Of a stretch of 64,000 bases of DNA, positions 29,798 through 38,438 are shown piece by piece; the stretch's first letter is position 1, and each line of letters starts with the position of its first letter. The stretch lies in assembly GCF_002946835.1 (NCBI RefSeq), contig NZ_CP026652.1:4960001-5024000 (forward strand), in the 5' to 3' direction. The notes beneath the pieces are model-generated. The model worked only from the letters and a program-made list of their open reading frames with translations, did no database searches and was not told the origin of the DNA. Source of the stretch: Streptomyces dengpaensis (GTDB lineage Bacteria > Actinomycetota > Actinomycetes > Streptomycetales > Streptomycetaceae). Position numbers and translations under genes: made by a program.

Positions 29798-31993
29798 ATG
29801 AGCGAGATGATCAACGCGGACCTGGTCGACCTCGACCTGTCCGCCGATACGAAGGAAGCGGCGGCGCGCGCCCTCGCCGAGCGCATGGTCGCCCTGGGCC
29901 GCGTGACCGACCTCGACGGCTTCCTCGCCGACGTGGCCGCCCGCGAGGCCCAGATGCCGACCGGCCTCGACGGCGGCATCGGCATCCCGCACTGCCGGAG
30001 CGAACACGTCACCGAGCCGACGCTCGCCTTCGGACGCAGCGCGGCCGGGATCGACTTCGGCGCGCTGGACGGACCCGCCGACCTGATCTTCCTGATCGCC
30101 GCCCCGGCCGGCGCGGACGACGCCCACCTCACGATCCTGTCGTCCCTCGCCCGCCAGCTGATGAACGCCGACTTCATGTCCGCGCTGCGGGCCGTGGATG
30201 ACGCGACCGCCGCGGCAGCGCTCATCCGCGGGGACGAGGCACCGGCGGCTGAGGCTCCGTCGGTTGAGGCCCCGGCTGAGGCACCGGCGGCCGAGGCTCC
30301 GTCGGCCGAGAGCCCGGCGGCTGAGGTCCCGGGTACCTCCAAGGACTCCGCGGCGGAGTCGAATGCGGCGGCCTCCGCCGGCACCGCCGCGGACGGCACG
30401 GCCCCGGTGCCGGGTGCGACCGTCGAGGACGGACCCGCCCCGGCGCCGGGCGCCACCGCTGCCGCAACCGGCACCGAGGGCGTTCAGCCGTTCCGTATCG
30501 TCGCCGTCACCTCCTGCCCCACCGGCATCGCGCACACCTACATGGCGGCCGAGTCGCTCGAGAACGCGGGCCGCGAGGCGGGCGTCGAGGTCGTCGTCGA
30601 GACGCAGGGCTCGGCCGGATTCACCCGGCTCGACCCGGCGGTCATCGCGGCGGCGGACGGCGTGATCTTCGCGCACGACGTACCCGTACGGGACAAGGAC
30701 CGCTTCGCGGGCAAGCCGACGGTCGATGTCGGCGTGAAGGCGGGCATCAACAAGCCCACCGAGCTGATCACCGAGGTGCGGGACAAGGCCGCGCGCGGCG
30801 AGGTGAGCGCGGCGGCCGCTCCCGGCGGCACGCCGGTCGAGCGGGCCGGCGACTCCACCGAGGGCTACGGCACCAAGCTGCGCAAGTGGCTGATGTCCGG
30901 CGTCAGTTACATGGTCCCGTTCGTCGCGGCGGGTGGTCTGCTGATCGCCCTGGGCTTCGCGATCGGCGGCTACGAGATCAACAAGGCGCCGTCCGTCATG
31001 GACCACTTCATCTGGACCCAGGCGGACAGCTGGGGCGCGCTGCTCTTCCAGATTGGCGGCGTGGCCTTCAACTTCCTCATCCCGGTCCTGGCCGGGTACA
31101 TCGCCTACGGCATGGCAGACAGGCCAGGCCTCGTGCCGGGCTTCGTCGGCGGCGCGATCTCCCTCACGATCAACGCGGGCTTCCTCGGCGGCCTGGCGGC
31201 CGGTCTGATCGCCGGTGGCGTGGTGATGGCGATCCAGAAGGTGAAGATCCCCGCGGCCGTCCGCGGCATCATGCCGGTGGTCGTGATCCCGCTGATCTCC
31301 TCGGCGATCGTCGGGTTCCTGATGTTCGTGGTGATCGGCAAGCCCATCGCCTCCGCGCAGAAGGGCATGACCGACTGGCTGAACGGCCTCACCGGTACCA
31401 ACGCCATCCTGCTCGGCGCCCTGCTCGGCCTGATGATGTGCTTCGACCTCGGCGGCCCGGTCAACAAGGTGGCGTACACCTTCGCCACCGCCGGCATCGC
31501 GGTCGCGAGCCCCAGCGACTCGGCCATGAAGATCATGGCGGCCGTGATGGCGGCGGGCATGGTCCCGCCCCTGGCCATGGCCCTCGCGACGACGGTGCGC
31601 GGCAAGCTCTTCACCCAGACGGAACGCGAGAACGGCAAGGCCGCCTGGGTCCTCGGCGCCTCCTTCATCTCGGAAGGCGCGATCCCCTTCGCGGCAGCCG
31701 ACCCCCTGCGCGTCATCCCCTCCGCCATGGTGGGCGGCGCGGTCACGGGCTCCCTGTCGATGGCCTTCGACGCCACGCTGCGTGCCCCGCACGGCGGCAT
31801 CTTCGTGGTCCCGCTGATCGGCAACCCGTTCCTCTACCTGATCGCCATCGCCGCGGGCGTCTGTGTCACCACCGCCCTGGTCGTCGTCCTGAAGGGCATG
31901 CGCAAGCCGGCCCCGGCGGGCGTCGCCACGGAGGTCGCCGACGCCCCGATATCGGCCCAGGCCGAATCGAAGGAGCCGGTGGTCGCGGCCTGA
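29798..31993 (+). CDS. fruA: Fructose-specific PTS enzyme IIABC
   Basis: 731 residues, all three PTS domains in one chain. IIA is residues ~1-145, with the phosphorylated His65 in GIGIPHCRSEH. An Ala/Pro/Glu linker follows (~148-228). IIB runs ~232-330, with the phosphorylated Cys240 in VAVTSCPTGIAHTYMAAESL. The IIC membrane domain runs ~350-710, about ten segments, including the substrate region GASFISEGAIPFAAADP. It takes up fructose and delivers fructose 1-phosphate to FruK, drawing phosphate from HPr. The 118-base gap from fruK holds no gene. A strong hairpin follows. Confidence 0.94.
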   Translation: MSEMINADLVDLDLSADTKEAAARALAERMVALGRVTDLDGFLADVAAREAQMPTGLDGGIGIPHCRSEHVTEPTLAFGRSAAGIDFGALDGPADLIFLIAAPAGADDAHLTILSSLARQLMNADFMSALRAVDDATAAAALIRGDEAPAAEAPSVEAPAEAPAAEAPSAESPAAEVPGTSKDSAAESNAAASAGTAADGTAPVPGATVEDGPAPAPGATAAATGTEGVQPFRIVAVTSCPTGIAHTYMAAESLENAGREAGVEVVVETQGSAGFTRLDPAVIAAADGVIFAHDVPVRDKDRFAGKPTVDVGVKAGINKPTELITEVRDKAARGEVSAAAAPGGTPVERAGDSTEGYGTKLRKWLMSGVSYMVPFVAAGGLLIALGFAIGGYEINKAPSVMDHFIWTQADSWGALLFQIGGVAFNFLIPVLAGYIAYGMADRPGLVPGFVGGAISLTINAGFLGGLAAGLIAGGVVMAIQKVKIPAAVRGIMPVVVIPLISSAIVGFLMFVVIGKPIASAQKGMTDWLNGLTGTNAILLGALLGLMMCFDLGGPVNKVAYTFATAGIAVASPSDSAMKIMAAVMAAGMVPPLAMALATTVRGKLFTQTERENGKAAWVLGASFISEGAIPFAAADPLRVIPSAMVGGAVTGSLSMAFDATLRAPHGGIFVVPLIGNPFLYLIAIAAGVCVTTALVVVLKGMRKPAPAGVATEVADAPISAQAESKEPVVAA

Positions 31994-32055
31994 ACCGCCA
32001 ACCGCCTGCCCCGTTAGGGCACTTGTGAGGTGTTCACCGCATCTGCGAGATGCGT

Positions 32056-32085
32056 CACGGTCCGGGACTAAAGTCCCGGACCGTG
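32056..32085. terminator. Palindromic terminator of the fru operon
   Basis: Perfect 14-bp arms CACGGTCCGGGACT / AGTCCCGGACCGTG with only AA between them, 63 bases after fruA and just before the next small gene. Confidence 0.8.
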
Positions 32086-32101
32086 GTGTCTACTGGGGCG
32101 C

Positions 32102-32359
32102 ATGCCTGAGCACGTGTCGATCCTCCCGTTGATGGGCGTGGCCGTCCTCGCCCTGGCGACCGTCATCTGGGTCGTCGGCCTGGTACGCCTCCTGCGCCGC
32201 GACCGTTCCGAGGTCGCTGTGCGACGTGACGGCGACACGCTCCGGGCCATCCCCCACCAGCGCCGCTCCGGCCCCGCCGCGGAGTCCGCCCAGCTCACCC
32301 CCGAGGAACGCGCCGCCTTCGCGGGCCTGGTCCGCCAGTTCGGCGACAGCCGCCGGTAG
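32102..32359 (+). CDS. Small single-pass membrane protein
   Basis: 85 residues. One membrane segment near the N-terminus (LPLMGVAVLALATVIWVVGL) is followed by a basic cytoplasmic stretch VRLLRRDRSEVAVRRDG and an amphipathic end LTPEERAAFAGLVRQFGDSR. No family I can name; proteins of this shape are common and conserved among streptomycetes. ATG at 32102, only 17 bases after the fru terminator. Function unknown. Confidence 0.7.
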   Translation: MPEHVSILPLMGVAVLALATVIWVVGLVRLLRRDRSEVAVRRDGDTLRAIPHQRRSGPAAESAQLTPEERAAFAGLVRQFGDSRR

Positions 32360-32392
32360 CGCGTGAAGCCGCGTGCCCCAGTGTCAGCCGAG

Positions 32393-33133
32393 TCACGCCG
32401 CGCGGCGCTCCATCGCGTCCCGCGCCGCGTCCTCCGTCGTGTACACCTCGCACTTGTGGCGCCGGTCCGGCGTCGCCGTGTGCTCGACCTCCCACAGGGA
32501 GATCTCCTGCCCGTCGCGCAGCAGGAACGCGTGCTCGTAGAGCGAGAAGCACACCCCCGCCTGGCCGGCGCGGCCGGGGCGGCCGAAGGCCTGGGTGATC
32601 TGGTGGGCGAACGCCTCGACCAGCAGGAGTGACGCGATGTCGGCCCCCGGCCGGTCCGGGTTCTCCGCCCGTCGCAGGAGCCGGCGCGCGTGATCCGCCG
32701 AGTCGTCGGGCACGTAGGCGTGACGCGGCTCGGGGATCGTCGACAACTGGACGAGCACTGGCAGTTCGAAGTCCGGCGCGTCCGGCGGCAGCGGGAGCCG
32801 GCCGGTGGCGGTGCGCAACTCCTCCTCGTCGACGTACACCTCGTGCTGCGGGTCGCTGCCGGGCGCCGTGTTGTGCACGAGCTCCCACAGCGTGACCGCC
32901 GAGCCGTCTGAGAGCAGCCACGTGTGCCGGTACGTCTCCCGGTGCAGTCCCGCGCTGTGGTGCGCAGAGTGCAGCGAACTGTCGTGCGCCAGCGCGCAGT
33001 CGAGCCGCTGTATCCTCTCGTCGGGCAGCTCGAAGGAGTTCAGGGCGCGACCCAGTAGTCGCGCGAGATGCTCCTCCGGAGACTCGGGCGACTCGGGTGG
33101 TTCGTACGCTTCTGTCTCGTACGGAACGCTCAA
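32393..33133 (-). CDS. DUF6227-like protein
   Basis: 246 residues, soluble. The sequence contains two similar halves: HRETYRHTWLLSDGSAVTLW-ELVHN and CFSLYEHAFLLRDGQEISLW-EVEHT, each a beta-hairpin preceding E-V-Y. This internal duplication is visible by eye. I recall the family as DUF6227, restricted to streptomycete-like organisms; no function known. The start is a TTG at 33133, chosen because GGGAG lies 6 bases before it and no ATG/GTG is available. Stand-alone, converging on the small membrane-protein gene. Confidence 0.75.
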   Translation of the reverse strand: MSVPYETEAYEPPESPESPEEHLARLLGRALNSFELPDERIQRLDCALAHDSSLHSAHHSAGLHRETYRHTWLLSDGSAVTLWELVHNTAPGSDPQHEVYVDEEELRTATGRLPLPPDAPDFELPVLVQLSTIPEPRHAYVPDDSADHARRLLRRAENPDRPGADIASLLLVEAFAHQITQAFGRPGRAGQAGVCFSLYEHAFLLRDGQEISLWEVEHTATPDRRHKCEVYTTEDAARDAMERRAA

Positions 33134-33816
33134 GGTTTCTCCCGGCGTTGCTGCATGTCACCTTGTGGGTGCATACCGTAGCCCCTCGGTAGGACATCAT
33201 GTCCGTGAACCGAGAAAACGTACGCTTGGAAAACGAGCGCCTTGCGCGGCAAGTTCCCACGCGACCTGCCCGGTCGTCAAAAACCCAGCGCCAGACGGCA
33301 CTTGTCTCGATCCACAACGTGCTCCAGCCGCTGAGCCCGTTGCCCGCCGCGGCCGTCTTGCCAGCCGCCCCCTCGACCGTCCCCGACGACGTCAGTCGCA
33401 TCGCATGCGGGACATCGGGGACATCACCTGCCAGCTGCGGGCGGGGATGTTTATCGCCCCCTCCGCCCCTACCCATTCCCGTACCTGGGGGCTGCCGCCC
33501 CCAGCCCCCCGCTTCGGCCTGAACGGCCTCGTCCTCAAGCGCCGGACGGGCTGAAAGCACCTCGCCGGCCGGGGTGGAGGGGCGGTGGGGTGGGTGGGTG
33601 GTGGGGGTACGGCTCGTTGCCTCGTCCTCAAGCGCCGGACGGGCTGAAACCACCTTCGCCAGCCGGGGTGGGTGGGGGCGCGGCTCGTTGCCCCGCCCGC
33701 GAACGCCGGACGGGCTGGATGGTGCCGGATGGGGTTTGGAGGGCGCGCCCCCACTCGCCCGCAGTCGCGGACGCACGGCACGGCCCCGACCCACCCCCCG
33801 GCAGAAAGCGAACCGC
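33134..33816. other. 683-base intergenic region, promoter side and repeats only
   Basis: The first ~200 bases hold the promoter of the DUF6227-like gene. From 33470 on the sequence is low-complexity GGGGTGG-rich DNA carrying three copies of the genome's interspersed repeat and one hairpin CTGGGGGC-TGCC-GCCCCCAG (33485-33504). No frame has the codon bias of a gene. The ltrA gene ends at the far edge. Confidence 0.7.
33529..33718. repeat. Cluster of three interspersed repeats
   Basis: TCGTCCTCAAGCGCCGGACG-GGCTGAAA occurs exactly at 33529-33556 and 33622-33649, with a diverged copy at about 33692-33718; all are in one orientation, about 80-93 bases apart. A reverse copy is at 24979. The embedded GCCGGACGGGC and neighbouring G/C runs are known to me as a frequent streptomycete intergenic element of unknown role. 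Confidence 0.8.
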
Positions 33817-35055
33817 CTACGCGTAGGCCTCCGCGTAGGCCTCCGCCTGCCCCCGCGCGACCAGCCGCGCCCTCGACATCACCCCGACCGCCACCGACAG
33901 CGCCGATACGATGCCCGCCGCGAACACCGCCCGGTCACCCAGGAACGTGCAGAGGATGACCAGCAACGCGGTGGTCGGCGGGACGAGCTGCTGCGCGATG
34001 CCCACCTTGGAGTGGCGGGAGTGCAGCGCCCACACGGCCAGGAGGAACAGCGCCGTCGGCAGCGTCACCGCCGCGGACGCCGCCAGCGTCGAGATGTGTG
34101 CTTTGCCGATCGCCTGCTCGATCGCGACCTCCAGACCCGCACCGATGGCGGCCGCCGACGCGAAGATCACATAGTGGCCGTACCCCCACGGGAACGCCTG
34201 CGCCTTGGACCGCAGATGCCGGTGGATGGGCACCACGAAGTAGATCCACCAGGCGGAGAAGACGATCAGGAGCCCGCCGGCGGCGATCGGCAGCAGATCG
34301 CGCAGCGCGCCGTGCTGGTCCACGCCCGACTTCACGGCGGCCGTGGCCGCGGCGATCGTCTCGCCCAGCACGATGATGGTGAACAGTCCGTACCGCTCGG
34401 AGATGTGATGCGGATGCCAGGGTGTGGCGAGGTCCTTCTCCGCGTACACCGGGACGGCCAACTCGACGAGCATCATGACCAGGAACACCCAGGGACGGCC
34501 CGGCTGCGGCAGGAACAGCAGTCCCAGCCAGCCGATTTGGCACAGCAGTACGCCGCCCACGTACCGCAATGCCATGGTTCTCTCGGCCCCTTCGGCGGAC
34601 ATTGCCGTCCGCAACCACTGCACCATTATCGCGAACCGCATGATCGCGTAGCCGAGCCAGACGGCCAGGTACTCGTGGTCCTCGAAGGCTCGGGAAATCC
34701 CGGCCGCGAGCACGAGGACACCGGCGATCTGCACCAGCGTGACGATCCGGTAGAGCACGTCGTCGTTGTCGTACGCGGAGGCGAACCAGGTGAAGTTCAT
34801 CCAGGCCCACCAGATCGAGAAGAAGATCATCGCGTAGTTGAGGATGCCCTCGCCCGGGTGGCCCTCGGCCGCGGCGTGCACCAGCTCGGCGCCCGCCTGG
34901 GCGAGGGCCACGACGAAACACAGGTCGAAGAAGAGCTCCAGCGGTGACGCGGTCCGGTGCGCCTCGTCGCGGCCGCGGGCGACCATTTTGCGCAGTGGTC
35001 CACGGCCGGACGGCTGGGGAGTGGGCCTGGTGTCTGAAGTGGAACGGGACGTCAT
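33817..35055 (-). CDS. Low-temperature requirement protein A (LtrA) family membrane protein
   Basis: 412 residues, about ten to eleven membrane segments. Family landmarks are ASPLELFFDLCFVVALAQAG near the start, WWAWMNFTWFASAYDNDDVL and HHISERYGLFTIIVLGETIA. LtrA was named from a Listeria mutant unable to grow in the cold; the molecular role is unknown. The ATG at 35055 has no strong ribosome site. The C-terminus ends in an odd duplicated QAEAYAEAYA, encoded by a tandem 12-bp repeat (CTACGCGTAGGC-like). Confidence 0.9.
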   Translation of the reverse strand: MTSRSTSDTRPTPQPSGRGPLRKMVARGRDEAHRTASPLELFFDLCFVVALAQAGAELVHAAAEGHPGEGILNYAMIFFSIWWAWMNFTWFASAYDNDDVLYRIVTLVQIAGVLVLAAGISRAFEDHEYLAVWLGYAIMRFAIMVQWLRTAMSAEGAERTMALRYVGGVLLCQIGWLGLLFLPQPGRPWVFLVMMLVELAVPVYAEKDLATPWHPHHISERYGLFTIIVLGETIAAATAAVKSGVDQHGALRDLLPIAAGGLLIVFSAWWIYFVVPIHRHLRSKAQAFPWGYGHYVIFASAAAIGAGLEVAIEQAIGKAHISTLAASAAVTLPTALFLLAVWALHSRHSKVGIAQQLVPPTTALLVILCTFLGDRAVFAAGIVSALSVAVGVMSRARLVARGQAEAYAEAYA

Positions 35056-35215
35056 GCGGCCAAGCACAGCAGATAAGCCCCGGAAATTCTTGTGAGTTCC
35101 TTCACAGGAGACCTGGGTGCCAGGGCCCCGAATCTGGGCGCCGAGATCCCGAAGGGTGGCGCCGAGCCGCCCAGCTGAGCCAGGGCGGCCCACCCCCTCC
35201 GCGTACCCTGGACGC

Positions 35216-35398
35216 ATGAGTACCGCCCCCGCCTCCGAACCGCGCGATCCGAAGGCGGCGCTTGTCTTCGACGACCCGCTGAGCCAACAGTCCTCGGACG
35301 ACACGGACCGTGGGTGGGGTGAGCGGCCCGACAGCGCCAGTGACAGCGCGGCCGACCTGAAGCGCTTCCTCGACGAAAAGCCGCCCCACCACATCTGA
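35216..35398 (+). CDS. Small acidic hypothetical protein
   Basis: 60 residues: MSTAPASEPRDPKAALVFDD, then PLSQQSSDDTDRGWGERPDS, ending KRFLDEKPPHHI. It is disordered-looking and acidic, with no signal peptide. The codon bias is good and the end (DLKRFLDEKPPHH) looks conserved-protein-like. It starts at an ATG preceded by an ACCCTGGACGC stretch without a clear ribosome site, so a leaderless mRNA is possible. Convergent with mscL. Function unknown. Confidence 0.65.
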   Translation: MSTAPASEPRDPKAALVFDDPLSQQSSDDTDRGWGERPDSASDSAADLKRFLDEKPPHHI

Positions 35399-35464
35399 GC
35401 GCGCCTCAGGAGCCGCCGGGCCCGGCGGCCGAGCCTTTGGGCTCGGCCTCCAAGCCGCTGGGCG

Positions 35465-35528
35465 CCGGCCCGGAGTGGCGCCGTCAGCTCTGACTGGGCC
35501 CCGGCCCGGAGTGGCGCCGTCAGCTCTG
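35465..35528. repeat. Tandem 36-bp duplication over the mscL 3' end
   Basis: A 28-bp sequence starting CCGGCCCGGAGTGGCGCCGT is present at 35465-35492 and 35501-35528. The second copy includes the mscL stop and last codons, so the first is a duplicated gene end. Hairpins in the preceding 60 bases probably act as the shared terminator. Confidence 0.85.
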
Positions 35529-35990
35529 GCTGTGTCCCGAACCGCGCTGGGCCACCAGGGTGTCGCGGATCTCCTTCAGCACCTCCAGCTCGGACACCTC
35601 GATGACCTCGTGCTTGCCCTCCCTCGCCTTCTGACGGGCCGCCTGCCGTGCCAGGTACTTGGCCATCGGCAGGACCATCAGGAAGTAGACGACGGCAGCG
35701 GTGATCACGAAGCTGAGCGTCGCGCCCAGCACCGAGCCCCACATAATCCGGACACCTGTCGCGGTGTCGCCGCTGCCGGTGCAGGGGCCCTTGAGGCAGG
35801 AGCTGTAGCTGTCGAGGTCCTTCGTGCCGATGGCACCCACCAGCGGGTTGATGATGCCCTTGACCACCGAGTTGACGATGTTGGTGAAGGCCGCGCCGAT
35901 GACCACCGCGACGGCCAGATCGACGACGTTGCCACGCATCAGGAAGGCCTTGAAGCCCTCCCAGACGCCGGGCTGCTTCTTCTCGCTCAC
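35520..35990 (-). CDS. mscL: Large-conductance mechanosensitive channel MscL
   Basis: 156 residues, two membrane segments. TM1 is in [20 protein letters not shown] and the next stretch [19 protein letters not shown], the gate-forming family signature. TM2 is in [19 protein letters not shown], followed by a charged cytoplasmic bundle. It opens under membrane tension to release solutes on osmotic downshock. Unusual: the outside loop contains Cys65 and Cys70 (SCLKGPC), which could form a disulfide. I place the start at the GTG at 35990, seven bases after AGGGG. Confidence 0.93.
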   Translation of the reverse strand: MSEKKQPGVWEGFKAFLMRGNVVDLAVAVVIGAAFTNIVNSVVKGIINPLVGAIGTKDLDSYSSCLKGPCTGSGDTATGVRIMWGSVLGATLSFVITAAVVYFLMVLPMAKYLARQAARQKAREGKHEVIEVSELEVLKEIRDTLVAQRGSGHSQS

Positions 35991-36104
35991 CAAGAGACCC
36001 CTCTGCGCAGGTTGTGGAACAAACAGCTAAGCAACCTACGGCAGCGTCTGTCGGCACTGTCCAATTGCGTAGCTCGATCGAGGAACTTGACGCCGATTCG
36101 CCAT

Positions 36105-36653
36105 TCAGCACAGCGTCACCGCCAGCTGTGAGGTGGCGCTCGCGCCGGCCAGCCGTGCCGCCGTCGTCCGCGGGACGGAGAGGACGACCAGCGCCCCGGT
36201 CTCGGTCGCGCTGACGTCCGGCACCTCGGTCACCCGGGCCCCGGCCGCGACCACCCGCGCCGCGCCGCCACTGTCCGCCGCGACGACATCGACCCGGTCG
36301 CCTGGCCGCAACAGCCGCACGGTGGCACCGTCGGAGATCCGCACCGGCGCCATCACCGTCTTGACAGCGCGCCGCTCGCGTACGGGAGAGGGTGCGGTTG
36401 TGGAGGCGGCCGTCGGATGCCCCCGCGTCCGCTCGGCGTCACGAGGGCCCGCCGCCACGAGGGCCGCCGCCGTGACCGCGAGCCCCGCGGCCACGGCCCG
36501 CCGTCGATGCCGTGCGAGGCGCCGCAGCTGATACCTCCCGCCGCGCAGGCGTACGGGAGCGAAGTGCGGCACCTCGCATGTCGGAGGCGTGTCCGCGCCG
36601 GGCGGGCGTACGAGAGTGCCGGGCGGGCCTGCGAGAGGGGAGAGCTGTGCCAT
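36105..36653 (-). CDS. SAF-domain (CpaB/RcpC-like) membrane protein
   Basis: 182 residues. A Pro-rich N-terminus and the basic RYQLRRLARHRRR precede one membrane segment (AVAAGLAVTAAALVAAG). An extracytoplasmic part follows, with APVRISDGATVRLLRPGDRV and DVVAADSGGAARVVAAGARV, the SAF/RcpC pattern of Flp-pilus assembly protein CpaB. No other pilus gene is nearby. It could assist assembly of pilus or another surface structure, or be an orphan. The ATG at 36653 follows GGTGG. Confidence 0.75.
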   Translation of the reverse strand: MAQLSPLAGPPGTLVRPPGADTPPTCEVPHFAPVRLRGGRYQLRRLARHRRRAVAAGLAVTAAALVAAGPRDAERTRGHPTAASTTAPSPVRERRAVKTVMAPVRISDGATVRLLRPGDRVDVVAADSGGAARVVAAGARVTEVPDVSATETGALVVLSVPRTTAARLAGASATSQLAVTLC

Positions 36654-36759
36654 GGGTGACCACCACCTGCGACGAGAGATCGGTTTGCGATCCCACGATG
36701 AGGCGTCGCGACGAAGCCCGCTGGAGCCCGTGGACTACTGACGAGTTGTGGAAAACTCC

Positions 36760-36940
36760 ATCACCCGAACGGGACGCTCCGCTCGCCCGCCACCGCGACG
36801 GACGTCGGCACAGCAACCGCCACAACAGCCGGCACAGCAACGGCCGCACCAACCGGCACAGCAGCCATCGCACCAACCGGCACAGCAGCCGTCGAGGCAA
36901 CCTGCACAGCAGCCGTCACATCAACCCGCCACAGCAACCA
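36760..36940. repeat. Degenerate 21-24-bp repeat array
   Basis: About seven degenerate copies of CCGGCACAGCAGCCATCGCA-CCAA fill the space between the SAF gene start and the mtnP stop. In one frame they read QQPAQQPSHQPAQQPS, but no start or conserved protein is attached, so I treat them as non-coding repeats in the promoter region of the SAF gene. Confidence 0.7.
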
Positions 36941-37819
36941 TCACGGCAGCTCAAACCCCGGATCCATCCCACCCAGCGCCGTCGTGCACAGACAGTCCCG
37001 CGTCTCGTTCGCCGGCAGCCCCGCGACCGCGTCGAACAGCACGTCCCGCAGTCGGTCCACATTCGCCGCGAACACCTTCAGCACGTCGTCGTGCGAGACA
37101 CCCTCGCCGGTCTCGGCGCCCGCGTCGAGGTCGGTGACGAGGGTCAACGACGTGTAGCAGAGCTCCAGTTCACGGGCGAGCGCCGCCTCGGGGTGGCCGG
37201 TCATGCCCACCACCGACCAGCCCTGCGCCTGGTGCCAGAGCGATTCGGCGCGCGTGGAGAACCGCGGCCCCTCGACGACGACGAGCGTGCCGCCGTCCAC
37301 CGGCTCCCAGTCCCGCCCGCGTGCCGCTTCGAGGGCGACCTTGCGCCCGACGGGGCAGTACGGGTCGGCCAGCGACACATGCACCACGTTCGGCACCGTT
37401 CCGTCCGGCAGCGGCAGCCCGTCGAAGTACGTCTGGGTCCGCGCCTTCGTACGGTCCACCACCTGGTCCGGCACGAGCAGCGTCCCCGGCCCGTACTCCG
37501 GCCGCAGTCCGCCCACCGCGCAGGGTCCGAGGATCTGGCGTGCGCCGAGGGAGCGCAGCGCCCAAAGGTTGGCCCGGTAGTTGATGCGGTGCGGCGGCAG
37601 ATGGTGGCCGCGGCCGTGCCGGGGGAGGAAGGCGACCCGCCGCCCGGCGATCTCGCCGAGGAAAAGGGAGTCGCTGGGCGGTCCGTAGGGGGTGTCCACC
37701 TGTATCTCGGTGACGTCGTCGAGGAAAGAGTAGAAGCCCGAGCCGCCGATGACACCGATCTCGGCCCTGGCCGTCGTCCGATCCCCGTCCGGGATCCGTG
37801 GGTTCTCCATGTTCGCCAT
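36941..37819 (-). CDS. mtnP: S-methyl-5'-thioadenosine phosphorylase
   Basis: 292 residues. It splits methylthioadenosine with phosphate into adenine and methylthioribose 1-phosphate, recycling the by-product of polyamine and other SAM-dependent syntheses. Landmarks are IGVIGGSGFYSFLDDV, the phosphate-binding FLPRHGRGHHLPPHRINYRA, VVVEGPRFSTRAES and VVGMTGHPEAALARELELCY. The substrate-discriminating stretch NMTGxPE-type here reads VGMTGHPEA, as in MTA rather than purine nucleoside phosphorylases. The start may be the ATG at 37819 or 37810. Confidence 0.9.
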   Translation of the reverse strand: MANMENPRIPDGDRTTARAEIGVIGGSGFYSFLDDVTEIQVDTPYGPPSDSLFLGEIAGRRVAFLPRHGRGHHLPPHRINYRANLWALRSLGARQILGPCAVGGLRPEYGPGTLLVPDQVVDRTKARTQTYFDGLPLPDGTVPNVVHVSLADPYCPVGRKVALEAARGRDWEPVDGGTLVVVEGPRFSTRAESLWHQAQGWSVVGMTGHPEAALARELELCYTSLTLVTDLDAGAETGEGVSHDDVLKVFAANVDRLRDVLFDAVAGLPANETRDCLCTTALGGMDPGFELP

Positions 37820-37852
37820 GGACCGCACCCTAGCCGGGCCGCGAACGCCGAA

Positions 37853-37880
37853 GACCCTGACGTCGTACGACGTCAGGGTC
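37853..37880. terminator. Perfect 28-base palindrome after the FmdB-like gene
   Basis: GACCCTGACGTCGT / ACGACGTCAGGGTC with no loop, 27 bases after the fmdB-like stop codon and upstream of mtnP. It separates the two same-strand genes transcriptionally. Confidence 0.75.
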
Positions 37881-37907
37881 CGGTAAGAAGAGTCCCTCGA
37901 AGGCGGC

Positions 37908-38225
37908 TTACGCGGCGGAACTGCCGGCCGAGCCGGTGCCCGACGACTTCGCGTCCGAAGACGACGAAGGCGACGAAGACGACGAGGACGTCGACGACGA
38001 AGAAGAGGCTGACGCCTTGGACGACGCCGACGAGCTGCTGGACGAGGAGCTGCGGCTGTCCGTGCGGTAGAAGCCGGAGCCCTTGAAGACAATGCCGACG
38101 GCCGAGAACACCTTCTTCAGGCGGCCACCGCAGTTGGGGCACTCGGTCAGGGCGTCGTCGGTGAACTTCTGCACCGCCTCGAGGCCCTCGCCGCACTCGG
38201 TGCACTGGTACTGGTAGGTCGGCAC
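37908..38225 (-). CDS. FmdB-family zinc-ribbon protein under a CIRCE element
   Basis: 105 residues. The N-terminal ~45 residues are an FmdB zinc ribbon: PTYQYQCTECGEGLEAVQ and ALTECPNCGGRLKKVFSAVG supply four zinc-binding Cys. Next comes GIVFKGSGFYRTDSR, the usual family ending. The remaining ~45 residues are an almost pure Ser/Ala/Lys tail. FmdB proteins are poorly understood; some bind nucleic acid. The GTG at 38225 follows AGGAGG. A near-perfect CIRCE operator lies immediately upstream, overlapping no other gene, so HrcA heat-shock control is likely. Confidence 0.9.
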   Translation of the reverse strand: MPTYQYQCTECGEGLEAVQKFTDDALTECPNCGGRLKKVFSAVGIVFKGSGFYRTDSRSSSSSSSSASSKASASSSSSTSSSSSSPSSSSDAKSSGTGSAGSSAA

Positions 38226-38236
38226 TTGTCTTCCTC

Positions 38237-38263
38237 CTGGCACTCTCACTCAATGAGTGCTAA
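38237..38263 (-). promoter_or_regulatory. CIRCE element (HrcA operator)
   Basis: CTGGCACTC-N9-GAGTGCTAA on the plus strand: 16 of 18 arm positions match the CIRCE consensus (TTAGCACTC-N9-GAGTGCTAA) with exact spacing. The inner edge lies 4 bases from the AGGAGG ribosome site of the FmdB-like gene. Confidence 0.8.
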
Positions 38264-38438
38264 CGATCGCCCATACTAACCCGTGCCGCCAGCAAATGAA
38301 GTAACGCGCGTCACCTGCCCGCGGGCAGCGGGCAGGGCCTGCCCGGCGTGAGGGCCTTCTCTGCCCACGTGAGAAGCCGCGTCGGCGGCGGAGTCACAGT
38401 GACGTATTCCGTGAAAGGAACAGCGAAAGAAACAAACG

